Positions 25,342 to 33,973 of a stretch of 60,389 bases of DNA are shown here, piece by piece. Made by a program: the position numbers and the translations under genes. Below the pieces are notes generated by a model, which saw only the letters and a list, made by a program, of their open reading frames with translations, was not told where the DNA came from and ran no database searches. This DNA comes from Betaproteobacteria bacterium. GTDB taxonomy: Bacteria; Pseudomonadota; Gammaproteobacteria; Burkholderiales; Usitatibacteraceae. The DNA lies in the NCBI GenBank assembly GCA_016790765.1, contig JAEUMZ010000082.1, forward strand, positions 1 through 60,389, written 5' to 3'. How positions within the stretch are numbered: position 1 is the stretch's first letter; each line of letters opens with the position of its first letter.

Positions 25342-26922
25342 TCATCGTACACCCAGCCACAAGGCCACAGCCGCCATCAGCACGGCCCAGATCGTCAGCA
25401 TCCACATGGCAACGCGCGCGCGACCAATGTGGCGCCAAAGCAATTCCGCACTCAGCGTCGTTCCATTCAAATTGGCTGCATTCGGTGGTGCCATCATCCG
25501 GCTGCCCAGCCAGGTCACCATCACTGCCACGCCCAGCCCCGAGACATTCCACCACATCCAGAAAATGGCGGCGCCCAGGAAATAGGCAAGAGACAGATTC
25601 ACCGCGAGGCCCGCAAAAACGCCGGCCAGCACGGCTGGCCCCCTGGCCCGTGCATCGAGAATTCCGCAAGCAAACGCTGCAAGCAGGGGGCCGTAGAACA
25701 ATGCCCCAATGCGATTGATTCCTTCGACCACACTGGTGGCAAATCCACCCACGGTCAGCCCAAAAGCAACAATAACGACGCCCCAAACGAAAGTCACGAA
25801 GCGACTGGCTTGCAACGCCTTTTCCGGGCCCACACGGGGCTCCACAAAATCACGCATTGTTGCTGCGGATAGACTGTTCAACGCGGAGTCCAGGCTTGAC
25901 ATCGCTGCTGCAAGGATCGACGCCACCACGATGCCGCGGATTCCGCTGGGCAGGTACATTTCAATGAATCGCGGAACCAGCAGGTCGAGGCGGTTGTCAG
26001 GCACTGCATTTCGCAATTCCGGCTGGCGCAGTGCTACCGCACCGATCGCCAGTCCAAGCACCGCATACGCCAACGTGAGGGGAAACCGTGCAAACCCGTT
26101 GAAGAGCAACGCCTTTTGGGCACCGGAAATATTGGTGGAGGAGAGCGTCCGCTGCGCCTGGCTTTGATCCACGCCGTAATAGCTGATGTAGAGCACAAGC
26201 CCGCCTGCGATAAATCCCCAAAACGGTGCCTTCGCGCCATCACCGAGGCCCACACCCCATTCAATCGCGGCAAGGCGCGAGGGATCCTGCAAGACAAGGA
26301 TGGTGGCATCCCCCCCGGCAATGTCGACGGCAACCTGAATGCAAATAACAATCCCGGCGAGGAGAACAAACATCTGGATGACATCGGTCCACACGACCGC
26401 GCGCATACCGCCCATCACGTCATAGACAACGGTGACACCGCCCGCAATCACGATGGCCCAGTGCAATGGGAGGCCTGTGCAGACTTCCACGACAAGTGCC
26501 ATGGCATAAAGGGCCACCCCCGTTGCCAATCCCCGGGACAACAGGAAAATCGCACTGAGGACCATCCTCGTCGGCCGGTCAAATCGCTTTTCGAGGTATT
26601 CAAATACACTGATGACGGCCAACCCCCTGAGTACCGGGACCAGCGTCACCATCACCACGATCATCGCCAGGGGCACCATCAATTCGTATTGAAGCCAGTT
26701 CAATCCGCCACCGGGCACCAAGGCCACGTACGCCGGAATGCCGATGAACGAATTTGAAGACGACTGTGTCGCAAGGATCGACACGGCCAGCGCCCAAGAA
26801 GGCAACGTGCGACCGCCCACGTAGTAATCCGCGGGCGAGGTCTGGCGTCTCGCAAGCCAGCCGGACAACGCAAGTGTGAGCGTCAGATATACCGCGATGA
26901 CCACCCAATCAAGCGTGGACAT
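25342..26922 (-). CDS. Sodium:solute symporter (SSS family)
   Basis: A 526-residue membrane protein with about thirteen to fourteen hydrophobic segments. SSS hallmarks are present: SPADYYVGGRTLPSWALAVSILATQSSSNSFIGIPAYV at segments 1-2, and the sodium-site region ILAAAMSSLDSALNSLSAATMRDFVEP. It imports an organic solute, probably a sugar, cyclitol or osmolyte, with sodium. It lies 12 bases after the GT-HAD fusion gene and 50 bases before the Gfo/Idh gene, all on the minus strand, which suggests one transcript. A GGGGGT ribosome site precedes the ATG. Confidence 0.9.
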   Translation of the reverse strand: MSTLDWVVIAVYLTLTLALSGWLARRQTSPADYYVGGRTLPSWALAVSILATQSSSNSFIGIPAYVALVPGGGLNWLQYELMVPLAMIVVMVTLVPVLRGLAVISVFEYLEKRFDRPTRMVLSAIFLLSRGLATGVALYAMALVVEVCTGLPLHWAIVIAGGVTVVYDVMGGMRAVVWTDVIQMFVLLAGIVICIQVAVDIAGGDATILVLQDPSRLAAIEWGVGLGDGAKAPFWGFIAGGLVLYISYYGVDQSQAQRTLSSTNISGAQKALLFNGFARFPLTLAYAVLGLAIGAVALRQPELRNAVPDNRLDLLVPRFIEMYLPSGIRGIVVASILAAAMSSLDSALNSLSAATMRDFVEPRVGPEKALQASRFVTFVWGVVIVAFGLTVGGFATSVVEGINRIGALFYGPLLAAFACGILDARARGPAVLAGVFAGLAVNLSLAYFLGAAIFWMWWNVSGLGVAVMVTWLGSRMMAPPNAANLNGTTLSAELLWRHIGRARVAMWMLTIWAVLMAAVALWLGVR

Positions 26923-26934
26923 TCAACCCCCGGG

Positions 26935-28347
26935 TCATGGCCGCGCCGGGACGTGCTGAAGCAGGTCGTTGAAGGATTCGATGATCGTGATTCCCGGGAT
27001 TGCGGCGATGGCCAGGGACTTGGGTTCGATGGCAAAGGCCCGGTCCGCGCTTCGAAGCATTTCCATGTCATTCAAGTTGTCACCGATCGCCCAGCATTCG
27101 GTAACCCTGGGCTCGGAAATATCCTCGCGGATTCGCGTCAGCACGCGGCTCTTGCAAACGGCGGCACCGGGCTCCCCGGACCTGGCCAGAAACGCCGAGT
27201 TCAAACGCACTTGCCCGGAACACACTTCCGAATCGAATTGGAGGGTGTGCGCCAAGGCAAAATCGGCAAACAGGCGTCGCCGAACGATTTCGGCTGCCAC
27301 AAAGTAACTGTCGCTCAGCAATCCCACCATGAAACCGGCACGGCGCATCTGGTTCACAAATTCGATCACGCCGGGCCGCAGTGCCATCTTCAGCGCGACG
27401 CGTTCGAAATCCTGCTGGTGAACAAAGCGGAACAGTGCGGCAATTTTTTCGCTGCGGGTGACGGCATCGCTGGCGGGATCGTCGAGCAATTGCATGAGAT
27501 CGGCTTCACGTCCGCTGAAGCGCGCCATCTCCACCACAAAACGCGATGGGGTCACGGTGCCATCCATGTCCAACAGCAGCACCCGATGTCGCTGGCGACG
27601 CCTGGTCAATACGTAGTCCAGTTCGGCCGAGGCCTGCCGCTGCGTTTCGTACATCGCCACGATCTGTTCAACGTTAAGCCGGCCCATTGCGCGTGCACGG
27701 GAATAGATGACGCGTGCGACTTCGTTCGCCATGAACGTCAGGTCCAGCAGGGATTGGCTGTCGTGTTCCAGCGAGCCGATATCGACTTCCGCCAGGCGCG
27801 CGCCAATGCGGTGCGAGTCCAACATCAGTCCGATATCCACGCCGTAGCCCGCTTCAAAACGGATATTGCTCAGTAATTTCTTTCGCGCGGCAATCACGCC
27901 GCCCAAAGGCTGCGCAAAGTGCGCTAGCTCGGGAAAGAACACCTTGAGCATCGGTTTCGCAGTCAATTCTGTGACGCGTCCACCGCTTCTGCCGAAGCGC
28001 GCCTTCACAAAGTCTGCTTCGTCCTTGACCAACGGACCGATCATGTCCGAGATGATGCCGGCGCGCAAACCCGCAAGATCCCCATCCAGAAAGACCAGCA
28101 GATCGTGCTCGGCCGCTTGGACACCGTCGAACATTGAGGCACCCTTCCCCAGCATGCTGCTGGTCAAGACCCTTGCCCCGGCCGCTGCCGCTAAGCTTGC
28201 CGTGTCGTCAACGGAACTGTCGTCGATAACCACGACTTCGGCCGTAGCTGGATCGCTGCGCGCATATTTGACGACTTCCGCAATGCGCCGAGCTTCGTTC
28301 AGTGCCGGAATGATGACGCTGACGCATGGATTGAATGATCCATCCAC
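26935..28347 (-). CDS. GpgS-like glycosyltransferase fused to a HAD phosphatase
   Basis: A fusion of about 470 residues. The N-terminal part (about 10-245) is a GT-A transferase: VSVIIPALNEARRIAEVV, VVVIDDSSVDDT, LGKGASMFDGVQAA, the DXD-type FLDGDLAG, and then GGRVTELTAKPML and FAQPLGGVIAARKKLL. The GGRVTEL stretch is close to the signature of glucosyl-3-phosphoglycerate synthase (GT81). The C-terminal part (about 255-465) is a SerB-like HAD phosphatase (LLLDMDGTVTPSRF, GLLSDSYFVAAE, AIGDNLNDMEMLRSAD). One chain could thus make glycosyl-3-phosphoglycerate and remove its phosphate to give glucosylglycerate, a compatible solute; this function is inferred. The GTG at 28347 has GGAGG five bases upstream; a GTG at 28353 is also in frame. 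Confidence 0.8.
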   Translation of the reverse strand: MDGSFNPCVSVIIPALNEARRIAEVVKYARSDPATAEVVVIDDSSVDDTASLAAAAGARVLTSSMLGKGASMFDGVQAAEHDLLVFLDGDLAGLRAGIISDMIGPLVKDEADFVKARFGRSGGRVTELTAKPMLKVFFPELAHFAQPLGGVIAARKKLLSNIRFEAGYGVDIGLMLDSHRIGARLAEVDIGSLEHDSQSLLDLTFMANEVARVIYSRARAMGRLNVEQIVAMYETQRQASAELDYVLTRRRQRHRVLLLDMDGTVTPSRFVVEMARFSGREADLMQLLDDPASDAVTRSEKIAALFRFVHQQDFERVALKMALRPGVIEFVNQMRRAGFMVGLLSDSYFVAAEIVRRRLFADFALAHTLQFDSEVCSGQVRLNSAFLARSGEPGAAVCKSRVLTRIREDISEPRVTECWAIGDNLNDMEMLRSADRAFAIEPKSLAIAAIPGITIIESFNDLLQHVPARP

Positions 28348-28353
28348 GTCCAC

Positions 28354-28652
28354 CTCCGATCAATATGCTTGCACTTGGTTGGCGAGTGTAACCCCTCAGA
28401 GGCACGAGCTTCTCAGGACATACCCGCCGGCGCACCCTGACGCAGGGCACTGGCTGGTCTATTGCAGTGGGTTTGCGATGCAACCCTGCTGGGCCAGCCT
28501 CTGGGTATGCAAGTCAAATCCAAAGCAAGATTCGTAGTCATGACTTGGGATTACTTTCATCGCCTGACCCACGACATATTACAAAGAAAATCGTGGCCAG
28601 ATTGCCTGCAATGGCAAAGCCCAGGCTGAATTCCACGTTGAATCAGCGGTAA
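28354..28652. other. Non-coding stretch at the right edge of the island
   Basis: About 300 bases, AT-richer toward 28500-28650, with no convincing gene, tRNA or attachment site. The left part must hold the promoter of the GT-HAD operon, but no clear -35/-10 pair stands out. The right part joins abruptly to the broken MFS fragment. Confidence 0.5.
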
Positions 28653-28763
28653 CTGCGGCGGGATCATCAAGTGGAAGAAGTGCGAGGTGCCGTGCGCGAA
28701 TCCGACGACGGAAATGGTCGTGGCATCTGCCCTGAAGGAGGAGGCGGGGGCGAGGGAGGACAT
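28653..28763 (-). pseudogene. 5' fragment of an MFS transporter gene
   Basis: The first 37 codons of a paralog of the MFS gene at 16102-17343. They read MSSLAPASSFRADATTISVVGFAHGTSHFFHLMIPP, and then homology stops. The residual frame runs on into unrelated DNA to 28557, giving a meaningless 68-residue product. The 53 bases nearest the break differ from the intact gene at one position only, while the outer half, including the start codon region, is clearly diverged. The upstream AATTTTAC is also shared. This is the scar of an insertion, deletion or recombination at the edge of the low-GC block. Confidence 0.8.
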
Positions 28764-28928
28764 CTCACAATTTTACGCGCGCACTGCAACTGGGACTAAC
28801 GGTTAGCTTGGATCGAATACCGTCGATCGCGCACGGCCACGACAACCGCACGGCAAATTTGCGAATTATTCAGCACGCGGGAATGGCATGCCGTACACGA
28901 ATTGGCCACTGAGGTCGGAAACGCGGAT

Positions 28929-29705
28929 TCATCCTCGCACAGCGCGCGTGGCGATGCTCACGGGCGCATGGCGGCTGAACAGCCAAGTGTCGTCATGCCA
29001 GTGATCCTCGAATAACCCGGTGATGGCGAATCCGGCATCCGCCTGGCCGCCGATCTGGGTGGTCAGGGAATGGCTGAACTCGAGCACATCCCCGGCTTCG
29101 CGCTTGGCCACCAAGGTGGCCGCATCCAGCTGGTCAACGTCGGCATAGGGCAACGTGTACTTGACACGCAGTTCGCCTGTACGTGAAGCCTCTTCGTGGT
29201 CGAATAGGAACAGCGCGGGGTTCATGAACCCGGCGAGCAATGCGCCGCCCGGGCGCAAGACCCGATGGCAACCCGCCCAGACCGGCCTGAGGTCCGGCAC
29301 GAAGACGTTGGCTGCCGGATGGAAAATCAAGTCGAACGATTCGCCGTCCAGCGCACCCAGGTCCGCCATGTCGCCCTGCACGCACCGTATGTCGAGCCGC
29401 TCGCGGTCCGCCACTGCCTGGTCCTTGGCCAGTTGAACGTCGGACAGGTCGAAGCTCGTAACCCGCGCGCCGGCTGCCGCGAATACCGGCACCTGCTGCC
29501 CGCCCCCGGAGGCGAGGCAAAGCACCTCCTTGCCGCGCACATCGCCGAGCCACGCCTTGGGCACCGGCGTTTTCGGCGTGAGCCAGACGTCCCAGGTTCC
29601 CGCACGCGCCTTCGCGATGACCTGCGTATCCACCGGCTGTGCCCAGACGCTTCCGGCCATGATGCCGGCGTTCCACGAATGACGGTTCTGTTCGAGATGG
29701 TTCAT
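28929..29705 (-). CDS. Class I SAM-dependent methyltransferase
   Basis: A 258-residue cytosolic methyltransferase. The SAM-binding motif I is GKEVLCLASGGGQQVPVFAAAGARVTSFDLSDVQL, the post-I acidic region is IRCVQGDMADLG, and motif IV is FDLIFHPAANVFVPDL. The opening NHLEQNRHSWN is common in a group of small-molecule methyltransferases of unknown substrate. The start at 29705 is preferred over 29741 because homology begins with MNHLEQN. It lies outside the island and downstream of the helicase gene on the same strand, with about 115 bases between them. Confidence 0.85.
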   Translation of the reverse strand: MNHLEQNRHSWNAGIMAGSVWAQPVDTQVIAKARAGTWDVWLTPKTPVPKAWLGDVRGKEVLCLASGGGQQVPVFAAAGARVTSFDLSDVQLAKDQAVADRERLDIRCVQGDMADLGALDGESFDLIFHPAANVFVPDLRPVWAGCHRVLRPGGALLAGFMNPALFLFDHEEASRTGELRVKYTLPYADVDQLDAATLVAKREAGDVLEFSHSLTTQIGGQADAGFAITGLFEDHWHDDTWLFSRHAPVSIATRAVRG

Positions 29706-29820
29706 GGCGGTCCCGGTGACGATTGAAATCCCGGCCGCCATGTTCCCTCATTCGGCCCCGGCGCGTGGCCGGCCGCTTCACGACCGAGGCTCGCTCACGG
29801 CCGCGGCCGTCATGCCACGA

Positions 29821-31107
29821 TCAACGATCGCGCGGTGTCGTGCCCCGGCGAGCGCCGTCCTTGCCGAAGCCTTGGCTGGCGGGCTTCCACCCGCCATTGA
29901 AATGACCCGGCTTGGAGGTGCTGCGCACCGGCTTGCGGGCCTCGGGGGCGCGGCCCGGCTTGGCCGCCACGGCCTGCTTCGGTTCGAGTCCCGGGATGGT
30001 GGACACCGGAATGCGCTGCGTGGTGAAGCGCTCGATCAGCTTGACTTGGAAATGCTCGCGCACATTGGCCAGCGAAATGGCGATGCCGTTCTTGCCCGCG
30101 CGGCCGGTGCGGCCGATGCGGTGCACGTAATCCTCGGCCTGGCGCGGCAGGTCGAAATTGATGACGTGCGAAATACCCTGCACGTCGATGCCGCGCGCGG
30201 CCACGTCGGTGGCCACCAGCACGCGCACCCCGCCGCGCCGCAAGGCCTGCAGCGTGCGATTGCGCGCGCCCTGCTTCATGTCGCCGTGCAGCGCCGCCAC
30301 CGCGAAACCCTGCTCATTGAGGTTGCTGGCCAGGTCGTCGGCCGCGCGTTTGGTGGAGGTGAACACGATGGCTTGGTTCATGGCCGCGTCGCGCAGCAGG
30401 TGGTCGAGCAGGCGGTTCTTGTGGCCGAGGTCATCGGCGAAATGCAGGCGCTGCTCGATGTTTTCGTGCTTGGTCTGGTGGCCCGCCACGTCGATGCGCA
30501 CCGGGTCTTTCAGCATCGACGCCGCCAGGCGCGCGATGTTGCCGTCGAGCGTTGCCGAGAACAGCAGGGTCTGGCGCGTGGCCGGCGTCTGCTGGACGAT
30601 CGCCTCGATGTCGTCCTTGAAGCCGAGGTCGAGCATGCGGTCGGCCTCGTCGAGCACCAGCATCTTCAATTGCGAAAGGTCGATGCGACCCGACTGCATC
30701 TGGTCGAGCAGCCGCCCCGGCGTGGCGACCAGGATGTCGGCGCCCTGCCGCAACAGACGGTTCTGCAACGGGTACGGCATGCCGCCGACGATGGACACGG
30801 TGCGGATCTTCTTCAAGCGGCGGCCATAGGTTTCGGCGGCCCTGGTGACCTGCATGGACAGCTCGCGGGTCGGCGTCAGCACCAGGATGCGGGGCGCCTT
30901 TGCGGACGCCTCGGTCGCAAGCAACTGCAATGCCGGCAGCATGAACGCGGCGGTCTTGCCGCTGCCGGTCTGCGAGGACACCAGCAAGTCACGGCCGGCG
31001 ATCGCCTCGGGCACGGCACGCGCCTGCACGTCGGTGGCGTCAACGTAGCCGGCGGCGGCGACGGCTTCCAGGATGCGGGCATCGAGGCCCAGGGATTCAA
31101 ACGTCAT
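29821..31107 (-). CDS. DEAD-box RNA helicase (RhlE-like)
   Basis: A 428-residue ATP-dependent RNA helicase with all core motifs in order: Q-motif region, motif I SSQTGSGKTAAF, Ia PTRELSMQV, TPGRLLDQM, II LDEADRMLDLGF, III SATLDG, then VLVATDVAARGIDV and VI HRIGRTGRAGK. A basic, low-complexity tail of about 55 residues follows (KPGRAPEARKPVRSTSKPGHFNGG...), typical of RhlE-like proteins in ribosome assembly or RNA turnover. The start at 31107 has a GAAAGG site. Its upstream DNA carries two strong dyads shared with a divergent small ORF, which suggests regulation at that point. Confidence 0.92.
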   Translation of the reverse strand: MTFESLGLDARILEAVAAAGYVDATDVQARAVPEAIAGRDLLVSSQTGSGKTAAFMLPALQLLATEASAKAPRILVLTPTRELSMQVTRAAETYGRRLKKIRTVSIVGGMPYPLQNRLLRQGADILVATPGRLLDQMQSGRIDLSQLKMLVLDEADRMLDLGFKDDIEAIVQQTPATRQTLLFSATLDGNIARLAASMLKDPVRIDVAGHQTKHENIEQRLHFADDLGHKNRLLDHLLRDAAMNQAIVFTSTKRAADDLASNLNEQGFAVAALHGDMKQGARNRTLQALRRGGVRVLVATDVAARGIDVQGISHVINFDLPRQAEDYVHRIGRTGRAGKNGIAISLANVREHFQVKLIERFTTQRIPVSTIPGLEPKQAVAAKPGRAPEARKPVRSTSKPGHFNGGWKPASQGFGKDGARRGTTPRDR

Positions 31108-31351
31108 GGCAATACCTTTCTCATGCGCCCGCTTGCGCGGACGCGACACGATCGAACAGGCGATGGCCCTTTGCCCCGGCAATTCGAGGACAAACGGCAG
31201 ACTGTGCAAGAAACACGTCGCGCAGGAACAGCGGGACGGCGGCAAACACGGCGCACCACTTGCGGCAACTTGCCGCACCACATCGGCGCCAACCGGTCTG
31301 CGTTTCGAAAGTGTCCCGGACGGGACAGGGAGAAAGGCTAAGGAGGAGACG
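31108..31351. other. Leader/divergent region between the helicase gene and a small ORF
   Basis: This region has two inverted repeats. TGCGGCAA and TTGCCGCA at 31261-31277 are perfect with a one-base spacer. TGTCCCG and CGGGACA at 31312-31327 are perfect with a two-base spacer. They may be operators or form hairpins in a long helicase leader. No cold-shock-type element or tRNA was recognised. Confidence 0.45.
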
Positions 31352-31495
31352 ATGAAACCGCGCCGGATCGATCTCAATGCCGGCGCGAGCGGCGAACTAT
31401 ACGCGAGGCCGGGGGTTTCGGCCAGCACTTTCGTTGGCCGGCTTCCTGCCGTCAATCGTCGGGATCAACCTGTGCCGCAGACGGGCAGGCAGTGA
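31352..31495 (+). CDS. Candidate small protein, 47 residues
   Basis: A short ORF that I do not recognise. It opens MKPRRIDLNAGASGELYARP and ends VPQTGRQ. It is basic and has no membrane segment or Cys. The main support is an unusually strong ribosome site, AAGGAGGAG, four bases before the ATG. It is divergent from the helicase gene and lies downstream of the dyads at 31261-31327. It may be a real small protein or a leader peptide; codon use alone cannot decide at this length. Confidence 0.4.
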   Translation: MKPRRIDLNAGASGELYARPGVSASTFVGRLPAVNRRDQPVPQTGRQ

Positions 31496-31650
31496 AAAAG
31501 GACGCCGCCCGCCGCAGGTGCGACGTGCCGGTCGCTTGGAGAGCCTTGGCGGCTTCGAACCGGGCAGTCGTATTCCGCTCGGCCTTCAAGTGTGCGCACG
31601 CCACACCTGCGTTGCGCGGGTGCCTTGCGGCATTGCCGGTGGAAGCCTGC

Positions 31651-33036
31651 CTACGTGCAAGCCTCAGCCACCAAATCGTGCGCCTGCGCCGCGACGACCC
31701 GCGCGTGCAGGAATTCGCCCGGCGCCACCTTTTTCGATACACCGGTGACGTACACCAGCCCATCGATCTCCGGTGCATCGGCCTTGGAGCGGCCCACGGC
31801 GATGCGCTCCTTCCTGTCGTTCTCGGCCAGGCGATCGACCAACACGTCGATCTCGCGCCCGACCTTGGCCTGCAGCCGCGCCGCACTGATCTTTTCCTGA
31901 TGCGCCATGAAGCGCGCCTGGCGCTCCGCACGCAGCGCGTCGGGCACCGGATCGGGCAGGTCGTTCGCGCGCGCGCCTTCCACGGGAGAGTACGCAAAAC
32001 AGCCGACGCGATCGAGCTGCGCTTCGGTGAGGAAATCGAGCAGTTCCTGGAACTCCGCCTCGGTCTCACCCGGGAAGCCGGCGATGAACGTGGAGCGGAT
32101 CGTCAGGTCCGGGCAAGCCTTGCGCCACGCGTGGATGCGCTCGAGGGTTTTCTCCGCCGCCGCCGGGCGTTTCATCAACTTCAGGATGCGCGCATTGGCG
32201 TGCTGGAAAGGGATGTCGAGATACGGCAACACCTTGCCATCCGCCATCAAGGGGATGACCTCGTCCACGTGCGGGTACGGATACACGTAATGCAGGCGCA
32301 CCCACACGCCGAGCTCGCCCAGCGCGCCACACAATTCCGTCATGCGGGTCTTGATGGGGCGGCCGTTCCAAAACCCGGTGCGGTACTTGATGTCCACGCC
32401 ATAGGCCGAAGTGTCCTGTGAGATGACCAGCAGCTCCTTCACGCCGGACTTCACGAGGTTCTCCGCTTCCTGCATGACGTTGGCCACCGGCCGACTGACC
32501 AGGTCGCCGCGCATTGACGGGATGATGCAGAACGTGCAGCGGTGGTTGCAGCCTTCGGAAATCTTCAGGTACGCATAGTGCTTCGGCGTGAGCTTGATGC
32601 CGGCTGCGGGCACCAGGTCGATGAACGGATCGTGCGGCTGCGGCAGGTGCGCGTGCACATGCGCCATCACCTCGTCCGTGGCATGCGGGCCGGTGACGGC
32701 CAGCACTTTCGGATGAACTTCCTGGATCAGGTTGCTGCCCGAATCGCCCTTCTTGGCACCCAGGCAACCGGTGACGATGACCTTGCCGTTCTCGGCCAAC
32801 GCCTCGCCGATGGCATCGAGCGATTCCTCGACGGCGGAATCGATGAAGCCGCAGGTGTTGACCACCACCAAGTCTGCGCCGTCATAGCTGGGGGCGATGT
32901 CGTACCCCTCGGCGCGCAGTTGGGTGATGATCTGTTCGCTGTCGACCAGCGCCTTCGGGCAGCCCAATGACACAAAGCCCACCTTGGGCGGTTGGGCTTT
33001 GGATTTGGCGATGCGTTTGAGGGTTTGAGTGGGCAT
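31651..33036 (-). CDS. rimO: Ribosomal protein S12 methylthiotransferase
   Basis: A 461-residue radical-SAM enzyme that adds a methylthio group to the conserved Asp of ribosomal protein S12. The N-terminal UPF0004 domain (about 15-130) has the cluster cysteines in [19 protein letters not shown] and GCLGAKK. The radical-SAM core has [15 protein letters not shown] near 165-180. The C-terminal TRAM domain starts around residue 390. The motif set [12 protein letters not shown] with DTSAYGVD distinguishes RimO from MiaB. The 155 bases between its stop and the small ORF hold nothing I can name. Confidence 0.95.
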   Translation of the reverse strand: MPTQTLKRIAKSKAQPPKVGFVSLGCPKALVDSEQIITQLRAEGYDIAPSYDGADLVVVNTCGFIDSAVEESLDAIGEALAENGKVIVTGCLGAKKGDSGSNLIQEVHPKVLAVTGPHATDEVMAHVHAHLPQPHDPFIDLVPAAGIKLTPKHYAYLKISEGCNHRCTFCIIPSMRGDLVSRPVANVMQEAENLVKSGVKELLVISQDTSAYGVDIKYRTGFWNGRPIKTRMTELCGALGELGVWVRLHYVYPYPHVDEVIPLMADGKVLPYLDIPFQHANARILKLMKRPAAAEKTLERIHAWRKACPDLTIRSTFIAGFPGETEAEFQELLDFLTEAQLDRVGCFAYSPVEGARANDLPDPVPDALRAERQARFMAHQEKISAARLQAKVGREIDVLVDRLAENDRKERIAVGRSKADAPEIDGLVYVTGVSKKVAPGEFLHARVVAAQAHDLVAEACT

Positions 33037-33175
33037 GGATCACGTCTACGGATGGACCGGTTCCAGTCCTCCGTCACCTTGACTCTTGGTCCGGGAGAAG
33101 GACTTTCATGCAGGACGATCGGTGCCGGGGTCGCGCGCTGCGGAGATCACCGCAATGGGGCATGCGCGAAACCGA

Positions 33176-33826
33176 TCAGCCCTTGCGTTTGCCCTTCGCC
33201 TTCCCCTTGGGCGCCGGGTCTTCTTCCGCATCGGCGGGGGTGGCCCCGGCCATCGGGCTCATCGGGTTGTAGGGAAAGGTGGAAAACATCTGCATGGCCT
33301 GCTTGCGCAGTTCTTCCTGCATGCCGATCACGCTGGATGCGCTTTTTTCGAGGTAGTCGCCCATCATGCCGGGCATGGCTCCGCTGGCGTTTTGCATCAT
33401 CTTGGTCCAGGCCTGCGGATCGAGGCCGGGCATCGGCTTGCCGAGGCCGGGCATGGTTCCACCGAATGACTTGCCGAAATCACCGACCATCGCCTGCGTC
33501 TGCTCCTGGAACTTCCTCTGCGCCTCGTGAAAAGCGGCGATGCTGCGTTCCAGGTAGGTTCCCATCAAGCCCTGCATGGAGTGCCCGTAGTAGCGAATGA
33601 TGTTGGCCAACATGTCGGCCGAGAACATCGGTACCCCACCGCTTTCCTCCTCGAGGATGATTTGCAGCAGGATCGAGCGCGTCAGGTTTTCGCCGCTCCT
33701 TGCGTCCTGAACCTCGAACGGCTGCGCTTCAAGGACGAACTGCTTGACGTCAGCCAGCGTGATGTAGGCACTGGTCTCGGTATCGTACAGCCTGCGATTC
33801 GGGTATTTCTTGATGATGCGTGACAC
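33176..33826 (-). CDS. phaR: Polyhydroxyalkanoate synthesis repressor PhaR
   Basis: A 216-residue DNA-binding protein. The N-terminal PHB/PHA accumulation regulator domain (MSRIIKKYPNRRLYDTETSAYITLADVKQFVLEAQPFEVQDARSGENLTRSILLQIILEEE, about 1-60) is followed by a second PHB-accumulation domain and a long Met/Gly/Pro-rich tail ending in a Lys-rich stretch. PhaR represses the phasin gene and itself, and is titrated off DNA by binding PHA granules. The start is a GTG at 33826 with a GGAG upstream; longer in-frame starts run into the regulatory region. It is divergent from the phasin gene, and paired candidate operators lie between them. Confidence 0.93.
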   Translation of the reverse strand: MSRIIKKYPNRRLYDTETSAYITLADVKQFVLEAQPFEVQDARSGENLTRSILLQIILEEESGGVPMFSADMLANIIRYYGHSMQGLMGTYLERSIAAFHEAQRKFQEQTQAMVGDFGKSFGGTMPGLGKPMPGLDPQAWTKMMQNASGAMPGMMGDYLEKSASSVIGMQEELRKQAMQMFSTFPYNPMSPMAGATPADAEEDPAPKGKAKGKRKG

Positions 33827-33953
33827 GGTGGACTCTCCGGGCGCAATCGCGCAAGTGGGGCGGATGGGCGGGCGCAGGTGGACGCTCCGCCCGTCTATTT
33901 GCTTGATTATCTTAGCATTTTTGGCGTGTTGCGGTGCCAAATTCCCACAATAT

Positions 33954-33962
33954 TGCACCGCA
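33954..33962. promoter_or_regulatory. Candidate PhaR operator, site 1
   Basis: TGCACCGCA has the TGC-N3-GCA dyad form. It lies 11 bases upstream of the -35 box of the phasin promoter and within the phaR leader region. On the minus strand its surroundings read TTGTGCGGTGCAA, nearly the same as site 2. PhaR proteins of other bacteria bind TGC/GCA-type dyads; binding here is inferred. Confidence 0.5.
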
Positions 33963-33973
33963 CAAATAATCGC

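Larger units (their letters stand above)
17344..28652. other. Probable low-GC genomic island
   Basis: This block has visibly lower GC, longer intergenic regions and more relaxed codon use than the flanks. It is bounded by the 5' end of the intact MFS gene on the left and by a 5' fragment of a paralogous MFS gene on the right, both on the minus strand. None of the six 66-bp palindromes falls in it. No integrase, transposase or tRNA was seen at either edge, so the mechanism is open; homologous recombination through the MFS sequence is one possibility. The GC difference is a visual estimate. Confidence 0.55.

Noticed and set aside
28557..28763. Intact 68-residue gene
   Set aside because: The first 37 codons are an MFS fragment and the rest is unrelated readthrough, so it is scored as a pseudogene fragment.
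29704..31341. 545-residue plus-strand frame over the helicase gene
   Set aside because: Antisense shadow of the DEAD-box gene, which has all helicase motifs in the other strand.
31530..31600. Possible tRNA-like T-loop (GGTTCGAA on the minus strand)
   Set aside because: The arms around the TTCGAA loop do not pair, and no anticodon or acceptor stem can be formed.
32980..33030. AAAGCCC...GGGCTTT symmetry at the start of rimO
   Set aside because: It is explained by coding for the conserved [12 protein letters not shown] region and does not have the 66-bp element length or ends.
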